A stretch of DNA of 6,374 bases from Bacteroidales bacterium (GTDB lineage: Bacteria > Bacteroidota > Bacteroidia > Bacteroidales > VadinHA17). Positions 1-4,722 of this stretch are shown piece by piece. The notes under the pieces are model-generated. The model saw nothing but the letters and a program-made list of their open reading frames with translations, had not been told where the DNA came from and searched no databases. The stretch covers positions 1 to 6,374 of the forward strand of contig DOZA01000417.1 in NCBI GenBank assembly GCA_003518245.1. Reading direction: 5' to 3'. Position 1 is the stretch's first letter. Each line of letters starts with the position of its first letter. Position numbers and translations under genes: made by a program.

Positions 1-445
1 TGTATCCTTTACCCGGCTGTTCATCTGTTCCGGGATTGAGATACAGGGTTCCCGCAGTGGGCATAATAAGAATATCACCCAGATCAGAATGCCCTGTCCC
101 GCTGAAGTGGGTATGACTGAAACCAACAATGGTAGGATCGTCATACTGATAACCGGAACAGTATTCATATACTTTACGGTTATATTCCCCATTATCTTCA
201 TAGGGTATTGTATCAGTATCGGGGCTTAACTGAACCATACCAAAGGGTAGGGTAGCTCCAGGGTAGGTGTGTCCCATCCTCTGGGTGCCGATAAAAGGAT
301 TTATATACTGGATGAAATTGTCATTCTTATCCTGAGCTGCAATACAGAATATGTTTAATAAAGGCAGAAGGATGAATATTTTTTTAATATTATACTTTAT
401 TCCGGGCACAGGAATAATATTGAATATATATTTCTTTAGTCCCAT
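1..445 (-). CDS. GH92 alpha-mannosidase, N-terminal part (runs off left edge)
   Basis: This is the N-terminal 148 residues of a secreted glycoside hydrolase family 92 protein; the 3' part lies outside the window. GH92 enzymes are calcium-dependent, inverting exo-alpha-mannosidases that trim mannose from N-glycans or yeast mannan, usually in the periplasm or at the surface of Bacteroidota. Seen in the sequence: INPFIGT (about residue 45), then GHTYPGATLPFGMVQLSPDT, CSGYQY, GFSHTHFSGTG and GDILIMPT. These are the characteristic blocks of the GH92 N-terminal beta-sandwich. The catalytic acid and base and the calcium site lie in the missing C-terminal domain, so activity and linkage cannot be judged. 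The start at 445 is the only in-frame ATG before the conserved region. It gives a signal peptide with a long basic n-region, a hydrophobic stretch (IFILLPLLNIFCIAA) and probable cleavage near AAQ. No Shine-Dalgarno is visible, which is normal in this phylum. The gene begins 17 bases after the upstream gene's stop and is probably the last visible gene of the five-gene leftward run. Confidence 0.95.
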   Translation of the reverse strand, partial: MGLKKYIFNIIPVPGIKYNIKKIFILLPLLNIFCIAAQDKNDNFIQYINPFIGTQRMGHTYPGATLPFGMVQLSPDTDTIPYEDNGEYNRKVYEYCSGYQYDDPTIVGFSHTHFSGTGHSDLGDILIMPTAGTLYLNPGTDEQPGKGY

Positions 446-462
446 TTCAATTATTTAATATT

Positions 463-735
463 TTAACTTTTACGTTTTATTCTTCTGATAATACCAAGAG
501 GAATATTAATCGCTGGTACTTTGTCAATATAATTTGTGTATTCCTCTCCGAATTTGTCAACCAGAAATTTATCTTCTCTCTTAGTCCCTAAATATATCAG
601 GACTATTCCCGGTATACCCATTACCACAAACAACCAGTGAGGATATATCAGGGGTGTTACAATGAATATAGAATATATTCCAACAGCATACTGTACATGT
701 GTTCTTTTTTCATAGATTTTCAAGTGTTGTGCCAA
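463..735 (-). CDS. Short ICMT-like membrane methyltransferase fragment, probably N-terminally truncated
   Basis: A 90-codon reading frame resembles the C-terminal half of isoprenylcysteine carboxyl methyltransferase/PEMT-type integral membrane methyltransferases. Seen: two hydrophobic segments (about residues 16-33 and 34-50), then REDKFLVDKFGEEYTNYIDKVP. The last matches the family's E(E/D)xxLxxxFGxEYxxYxxxVP tail, followed by a basic C-terminus. The family usually has 150-230 residues and four or more membrane helices; the first half is missing. The RHPxY SAM-binding signature appears only as a weak THVQY, with its Arg and Pro absent. The only upstream start in frame is TTG at 735, inside the end of the preceding gene, and a stop lies three codons before it. 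An ATG at 713 overlaps the preceding TGA as ATGA but is in a different frame that ends after 18 codons. The frame may be a decayed remnant, a frameshifted gene or a real short protein. Family resemblance is fairly clear; expression and function are doubtful. Confidence 0.6.
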   Translation of the reverse strand: MAQHLKIYEKRTHVQYAVGIYSIFIVTPLIYPHWLFVVMGIPGIVLIYLGTKREDKFLVDKFGEEYTNYIDKVPAINIPLGIIRRIKRKS

Positions 736-1927
736 GCAGTTTCAAGGTTATATCATTTAGCTTTTCGGTTGTACCAGTGATATGGATAGTTGTCTGTATA
801 TGATTATATTCTTCGCCAGGATTGAGTGAGAGGGCTGGTGATGAGGTTTCAAGCTCGTAAAATGGGCCCATAATGGAACCGTCTTCCAGTGGTCCGTCAT
901 TATATGAATTAAGGGCATCACCCTTAAAGGGCTCTTCCTGTAATTCCCATGCTGAATTAACAAATTCTGTTTCTCCGCCGGGAATATCACATAACAGGAT
1001 AGTAAGAGCATTATTGTCCTGATCATAACTTGCCATAATATTTTTTGATCTAAGTGGTGGTATCCCTATTTTGCCCCTGTTAAGGCCATCAGCTTTAAAG
1101 AAGATGATATTCTCTTTTACCTGCAGTCTGTCATCAGGAATGGTTCCGAAATAATTATCATTTACAACAGGTCCCAGGTCTTTTTCATCACCTTCTTTAA
1201 CCGGTATGATTACGACTGCCGAGGGTGACACATTGAACATTCCCAGCATCCAGATCGATATTAATCCCTTATCCTTTGACCACCTGGTCTTACCGGTGTT
1301 CTTCAGAATATTTTCCGATCTGTAAGCTACGGCATTAACTTTACCTGTCTCAATGCCAAGAACTGACTCTATTTCTGCATTATCCAGCAGTTCAATTTTC
1401 CTTCTGATATGAAAATTAAACTCATACCCGGAATAGTTTAACAGCTTACCTTTTTTCATGAAAGCTGCTTCATCGTCTGTATTTTTCTCAAGAATGAATT
1501 CCTGGGTATCCATTAGTGCAGGTGTCCGCCAGTATTCATATTCAAAAGGATCGCCCTTTTTGAAAAAGAGAGCATATTGACCACCTTCAGGCCCGAGCCA
1601 GAGTCTTTCCTCTCCACCGTAAGGATTTATATGTTCCATGGTATCACCTGAAGAGATCAATTCCCTGTTTATCCATCCAAAGCTGAATCCTTCCTCTCCT
1701 TCACAGGTACTGGTCATCACCCTGCCCTGCCAGGCCGGAGCTATTAAAACAGCACTCCTGTCTCCTTTAAGTTCAACAATATCAGTATATTTATCCAGGA
1801 AATCCCTGGCCTCGCCATAGATGTTTCTGGTGTTTTTCATGCTTTCCTGTTTATTGGTATTATTACCTGTACAGCCCATGTATATAATTATAGTGAAAAC
1901 TAACAGGCTGTATACTGTTTGATTCAT
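710..1927 (-). CDS. DUF6786-like secreted lipoprotein
   Basis: A 405-residue protein with a lipoprotein-type signal: hydrophobic residues 5-17 and then MGC with Cys19 as the likely lipidated residue. The -3 position is Tyr, a loose lipobox. After a polar linker (20-40) comes one long beta-rich region. Recognisable blocks are QGRVMTST (67-74), FGWINREL (83-90) and NPYGGEERLWLGPEGGQ (101-117). From memory these match the Bacteroidota family called DUF6786. The GGEE-W-GPEGGQ block recalls the substrate face of galactose-mutarotase-like beta-sandwich proteins, so sugar binding or glycan processing at the envelope is a reasonable guess; no catalytic residues can be assigned. The C-terminus (LLGTTLENL) looks intact. 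The gene lies 22 bases downstream of a small membrane-protein gene and overlaps the start region of the methyltransferase-like frame, within the run that leads into GH92. Domain-family name is moderately sure, function unknown. Confidence 0.85.
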   Translation of the reverse strand: MNQTVYSLLVFTIIIYMGCTGNNTNKQESMKNTRNIYGEARDFLDKYTDIVELKGDRSAVLIAPAWQGRVMTSTCEGEEGFSFGWINRELISSGDTMEHINPYGGEERLWLGPEGGQYALFFKKGDPFEYEYWRTPALMDTQEFILEKNTDDEAAFMKKGKLLNYSGYEFNFHIRRKIELLDNAEIESVLGIETGKVNAVAYRSENILKNTGKTRWSKDKGLISIWMLGMFNVSPSAVVIIPVKEGDEKDLGPVVNDNYFGTIPDDRLQVKENIIFFKADGLNRGKIGIPPLRSKNIMASYDQDNNALTILLCDIPGGETEFVNSAWELQEEPFKGDALNSYNDGPLEDGSIMGPFYELETSSPALSLNPGEEYNHIQTTIHITGTTEKLNDITLKLLGTTLENL

Positions 1928-1949
1928 GACTGATAATATATATGATTAA

Positions 1950-2084
1950 TTAGTATTTCCTTTTTTCGAACGTTTCTTTATCCCTGTCTTCAACACGACG
2001 GGCAATAATAAGAAGTAACCTTACCAGAAAATATATCCCGAATGCCAGTGCGGCCATTATTATGAATCCCCAAAAGTATTTCAT
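1950..2084 (-). CDS. Small single-pass membrane protein, 44 residues
   Basis: A short frame from ATG at 2084 to TAA at 1950. The product starts MKYFWGFIIMAALAFGIYFL, continues hydrophobic to about residue 28 (VRLLLIIA), then turns sharply charged: RRVEDRDKETFEKRKY. One transmembrane helix followed by RR predicts an N-out, C-in protein by the positive-inside rule. It fits tightly between its neighbours: it starts 9 bases after the YbjQ stop and ends 22 bases before the DUF6786-like start, both on the same strand. The spacing, the coherent helix-plus-charged-tail design and the lack of a competing frame support a real gene. I do not recognise the family. Possible roles are a membrane anchor or partner for the YbjQ-like protein; this is inference from position only. 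Confidence 0.75.
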   Translation of the reverse strand: MKYFWGFIIMAALAFGIYFLVRLLLIIARRVEDRDKETFEKRKY

Positions 2085-2093
2085 TTACCAGGC

Positions 2094-2408
2094 TTATTTA
2101 ACTTTTACTGCTGTCCCATATACAAGGATTTCCGAGCATCCCTGCATTATCATGGAGGTATGCATCCTTACATTAATTACTGCATCTGCACCAAGTTTTT
2201 CAGCATCCTGTATCATTCTCTGGAGGGCCTGCTCCCTTGCCTGGGCCTGCAACTCGGTATATTCATGGATCTCTCCTCCTGCCAGGTTTTTCAATCCGGC
2301 AAAAATGTCTTTTCCAAGATGTCTGGCCCTGACTGTGCTGCCTCGTGAGATGCCCAATACTTCAATAATTTCTTTTCCGGGTATTGTTTCTGTTGTTGTT
2401 GAAATCAT
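2094..2408 (-). CDS. YbjQ/UPF0145 family protein (PF01906)
   Basis: A complete 104-residue cytoplasmic protein of the YbjQ family, which forms small alpha/beta pentamers and is often labelled heavy-metal-binding, although a physiological role is not established. Seen: the N-terminal strand ISTTTETIPGKEIIEVLGI, the variable RGSTVRARHLGKDIFAGLKNLAGG loop, the amphipathic helix EYTELQAQAREQALQRMIQDAEKLGADAVINV, and the C-terminal strand ending ILVYGTAVKVK. Order and length match the usual 100-110 residues. ATG at 2408 is chosen because it lies directly before the conserved MI(I/S)TTT start; the upstream sequence is A/T-rich with no Shine-Dalgarno. The gene is first in the five-gene leftward run and is followed after 9 bases by a small membrane-protein gene. 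A promoter should lie in the 137 bases between it and the sulfatase stop, but I see no convincing Bacteroidota -33/-7 pair. Confidence 0.93.
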   Translation of the reverse strand: MISTTTETIPGKEIIEVLGISRGSTVRARHLGKDIFAGLKNLAGGEIHEYTELQAQAREQALQRMIQDAEKLGADAVINVRMHTSMIMQGCSEILVYGTAVKVK

Positions 2409-2472
2409 AATAATAGTTTTTAGTTTTAAAAATAAGAAATAAATATATGTTCGGCTAAGGCTGGTAACAGAA

Positions 2473-2531
2473 TCCGGAACCCAATGACCCAGACTGCCCG
2501 CCGTATTCTCTGACGAAGGCGGGGACCCGGA
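2473..2531. repeat. Nested palindromic intergenic unit (REP-like)
   Basis: Between the sulfatase stop and the YbjQ start lies a GC-rich island with nested inverted repeats in an otherwise AT-rich gap. The inner stem is CCCGCC (2497-2502) with GGCGGG (2518-2523). Inside it, TTC (2506-2508) pairs with GAA (2515-2517) around the loop TCTGAC, leaving a three-base bulge. An outer arm TCCGG (2473-2477) pairs with CCGGA (2527-2531). No T-run follows on either strand, so it is not a textbook rho-independent terminator, though it could slow transcription leaving the sulfatase gene. Base composition and structure suggest a dispersed palindromic repeat; copy number cannot be seen from one window. Confidence 0.5.
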
Positions 2532-2545
2532 ATCTATATCCGTAA

Positions 2546-4471
2546 CTAATTAACGATAATCTCATCGCAGAAGAGCCATGCTTTGCCCCCGGGTTCTTTA
2601 TGCCAGGCAGGGTTTTTTTTAATATTGGCTGCAAATATTCTAAGATACCTTACATTCTTTTCAAGGTTTATTACTGCCTTTTGAATATTAATAGTTTTTT
2701 CATGGCCAAAAGGACCATTCAATCTGACAGGCTTACTGAAATTTTTTCCATCGGTTGAATAATTTATTACTACATATGCAGGGCCAAATATCCAATTGTC
2801 GGGATTGTTAAGAAATCTTATCTCAACAGAATTAATTATTCTGGTTTTTCCCAGGTCAATCTCAGCATCCAAATCATCATATTCAAAGCCGAGCCAGCAC
2901 CCATCATTAAAAGACCTTGAACCAGCAATATTATCAAGCAGGCCTGAAGCACCACCATCATAATATTTAAATGATGGATCTTTTTGTAGACTTATTCTGG
3001 CTCCATGAGCTTTATTATCCAGTTCGATATTAACAGGGATATCATCCTTACTTGCATGATTCCACTTGAGGTATTCGTCTGTCATCTCTTTCACCTTATC
3101 GGGATATTTTAATAAAAGGTTTTTTGATTCAGTTGAATCTGTTTGCAAGTTCGACAGGAACATACGGTCGTTTATTTTATCCAGGGGTATTTTACCGGAA
3201 GGATCAACAGGAAGGCCTATCAGCTTCCATTCATTTTTCATAACGGCCCACTGGCTACCTAATTTCCAGTAAAGGGTTCTTTTCTCAATATCTTTATTAT
3301 TAACTACCAGATCACTGATATCTTTACCTTCAATGTTTTCAGGTATATCATTGATATTACAAAAAGATGCAATGGTTGGAAGAAGGTCTATACTATGACA
3401 TGATTGATTTCTAACCTTTCCTTCGGGTATTTTCCCGGGCCAGCTTATTATGGCTGGCACCCTTATACCACCTTCAAAAAGTGATGTTTTACCTCCCCTG
3501 AAGGGGCCTGCACTGCCACCACCTCCAAAGGTGCGTGTTTCATACGAATGTCCATGATCTGATAAAAAAATAATCAGTGTATTATTCCTTATCCCCAGGT
3601 TGTCGAGCAGTTTAGTAAGCTTGCCTATATACTCGTCAGCAGTTGACAGGAATGCAGCATAATCGCGCCTGGGCATTTCAAGGTCTTTATAATGCTCCCT
3701 CCATTTCTCGGTTGGCTGTAATGGATAATGAGGGATATTAATAGCATAATAAAGAAAGAAAGGCTGGTTTTTGTTATCAGTAATAAACTCTTCAGCTTTT
3801 TCATACATTAGGGCCGGGAAAAATTCCCCTTCCCTGAATGTTTCTTTACCGTTTTCCCACAGGTCGTGCCTGTTGGGACCGTTCCAGTAGAAAAAATGAG
3901 AATAATTATCAATACAACCTCCCATATGACCAAAACTGTAATCAAAACCCTGTGCGAGGGGCATTGTCTCTTCTGTATACCCCAGGTGCCATTTACCTAT
4001 ATGAGCAGTTTTATAGCCTTCTTTCTTAAGTATCTCAGCTATTGTAATTCGTGAACCGGGCATCCCCGGGTTTCCAGGCCTTGAAGATACATTACCGGGT
4101 ACACCTGCCGAATAAGGGCTTGTACCGGTAAGTATACATGCCCTTGAAGGGGAACATATTGCTGAGCCTGAATAAAAACGTGTAAATCGGATACCTTCTG
4201 AGGCAAGCCTGTCCAGGTTAGGTGTTGCCAGGTCAGTGGCTCCATATGTGTTTATATCCACCGATCCCTGGTCATCGGTGAGAATAATAATTACATTGGG
4301 TTTATCATTATCCGCCCTGTCTGAAGAGCAGGAAGAGAGAATGAGGGGGAGGCTAAGACAAAGGCAAAGGCTGAGACTAAGACTCCACCTACGCTGGCGC
4401 AAGTCTCCAGACTCGTGCCATGCTACGGAGGACAGAGTAAGGTTGAGGATTAAGGATTTTATGTTTCTCAT
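2546..4471 (-). CDS. Type I sulfatase lipoprotein with C-terminal F5/8C-like module
   Basis: This encodes a formylglycine sulfatase that hydrolyses sulfate esters, probably on a glycan, anchored in the envelope. Numbering is from ATG 4471 (641 residues). The signal is unusually long, with lipobox LSSC and Cys48. The sulfatase domain spans about 57-475. Visible active-site elements are TDDQG (Asp66, Asp67, calcium), CSPSRACILTG with Cys106 as the formylglycine precursor, GKWHLG (Lys160, His162), PHYP (His248), SDHG (Asp305, His306, calcium) and RGGKTSLFEGG (Lys328). All expected catalytic residues are present. Residues from about 495 to the end (YYDGGASGLLDNIAG, GCWLGFEYDDLDAEIDLG, NWIFGPAYVVINYSTDG) resemble a discoidin/F5-8C carbohydrate-binding module. 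ATG 4471 is preferred because it follows an A-rich stretch and starts MRNIK; ATG 4504 would add 11 residues, and TTG 4402 would give a compact 25-residue signal. Substrate is not predictable here. The first 48 codons contain a repeat tract and a palindrome, listed separately. Confidence 0.95.
   Translation of the reverse strand: MRNIKSLILNLTLSSVAWHESGDLRQRRWSLSLSLCLCLSLPLILSSCSSDRADNDKPNVIIILTDDQGSVDINTYGATDLATPNLDRLASEGIRFTRFYSGSAICSPSRACILTGTSPYSAGVPGNVSSRPGNPGMPGSRITIAEILKKEGYKTAHIGKWHLGYTEETMPLAQGFDYSFGHMGGCIDNYSHFFYWNGPNRHDLWENGKETFREGEFFPALMYEKAEEFITDNKNQPFFLYYAINIPHYPLQPTEKWREHYKDLEMPRRDYAAFLSTADEYIGKLTKLLDNLGIRNNTLIIFLSDHGHSYETRTFGGGGSAGPFRGGKTSLFEGGIRVPAIISWPGKIPEGKVRNQSCHSIDLLPTIASFCNINDIPENIEGKDISDLVVNNKDIEKRTLYWKLGSQWAVMKNEWKLIGLPVDPSGKIPLDKINDRMFLSNLQTDSTESKNLLLKYPDKVKEMTDEYLKWNHASKDDIPVNIELDNKAHGARISLQKDPSFKYYDGGASGLLDNIAGSRSFNDGCWLGFEYDDLDAEIDLGKTRIINSVEIRFLNNPDNWIFGPAYVVINYSTDGKNFSKPVRLNGPFGHEKTINIQKAVINLEKNVRYLRIFAANIKKNPAWHKEPGGKAWLFCDEIIVN
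4348..4383 (-). repeat. Degenerate hexanucleotide tandem repeat encoding the sulfatase signal core
   Basis: Six consecutive 6-base units with minus-strand consensus GYCTYH lie in frame within the sulfatase signal peptide. Because six bases are two codons, they are read as alternating Leu and Ser/Cys and make up most of the hydrophobic core (SLSLCLCLSL). Further imperfect CCT-containing units flank this tract, including the stretch near 4436-4456 that encodes SLILNLTL. Changes in unit number would keep the frame and alter only the length of the hydrophobic segment. Confidence 0.7.
4395..4420. repeat. 26-bp near-perfect palindrome inside the sulfatase signal region
   Basis: On the plus strand TGGCGCAAGTC (4395-4405) and GACTCGTGCCA (4410-4420) are inverted repeats around the four-base loop TCCA; nine of eleven positions are complementary and one of the two others is a possible G-U pair in RNA. 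The GC-rich unit sits in frame between two hexamer-like tracts. It contributes most of the charged insert VAWHESGDLRQRRW, which interrupts an otherwise hydrophobic leader. The pattern suggests a REP-like unit that landed in the leader. Confidence 0.65.
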
Positions 4472-4514
4472 TTTAACAAATCGTTTTAATATGCTAAGAT
4501 ACATTAATATGGAA

Positions 4515-4538
4515 TACTGAAATACTGGATTACTGGAT
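4515..4538. repeat. Three tandem 8-bp units (TACTGRAW)
   Basis: TACTGAAA, TACTGGAT and TACTGGAT follow one another immediately upstream of the sulfatase start, in the divergent intergenic region. The array lies where a leftward sulfatase promoter or operator would be expected. Whether it is a binding site or simple repeat expansion is not decidable from the sequence. Confidence 0.55.
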
Positions 4539-4558
4539 ATTTAGTTCTCATATTGCCC

Positions 4559-4617
4559 TGAGCTCAGCCTACACTAAAGCTTCGGCTGACAAAGCCTGTG
4601 CTTTGTTCAATGAGCTC
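4559..4617. repeat. Double-hairpin unit bounded by TGAGCTC copies
   Basis: Two adjacent hairpins lie between copies of TGAGCTC at 4559-4565 and 4611-4617. The first pairs TCAGCC (4564-4569) with GGCTGA (4584-4589). The second pairs ACAAAGC (4589-4595) with GCTTTGT (4600-4606), a perfect 7-bp stem with the loop CTGT. The two stems share one base. The flanking 7-bp copies could be target-site duplications of a small non-autonomous element, but the motif is itself nearly palindromic, so the direct and inverted readings cannot be told apart. No T-run terminator follows. Confidence 0.5.
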
Positions 4618-4623
4618 TCATGC

Positions 4624-4650
4624 CAGCCCCCAGCCCCCAGCCCCCAGCCC
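4624..4650. repeat. CAGCCCC heptamer tandem repeat, almost four copies
   Basis: Three perfect CAGCCCC units and a fourth lacking its final C run head to tail, ending about 70 bases upstream of the M24 peptidase start. The tract is strongly C-rich on the plus strand in an AT-rich setting and is a candidate for copy-number variation. Between it and the start codon are TAACTTTA at 4692-4699, a weak match to the Bacteroidota -7 consensus TAnnTTTG without a clear -33 TTG, and an AAGGAA too far from the ATG to be a usual ribosome binding site. Confidence 0.7.
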
Positions 4651-4722
4651 ACAAGCTGTTAATAAACATTTTTATAATAACAGGAATAGTATAACTTTAA
4701 GGAAACTCAAAAGCAAAAAAAA

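Noticed and set aside
656..713. 18-codon coupled peptide from the ATGA overlap at 713
   Set aside because: Its start-stop overlap is attractive, but the translation (MKKEHMYSMLLEYILYSL) has no recognisable features and overlaps the methyltransferase-like frame.
2062..2442. 126-codon plus-strand frame over the ybjQ-like gene
   Set aside because: It is antisense to a clear YbjQ family protein and has no family-like motifs.
2497..2523. Rho-independent terminator for the sulfatase transcript
   Set aside because: The stem is GC-rich, but no T-run follows on the minus strand, and the structure belongs to a larger nested palindrome.
4236..4520. 94-codon plus-strand frame opposite the sulfatase leader
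   Set aside because: It is antisense to a well-supported gene, and its arginine-rich repeat is simply the complement of the hexamer tract.
4624..4650. CRISPR-like array
   Set aside because: Seven-base units with no spacers are a simple tandem repeat; no cas genes are present.
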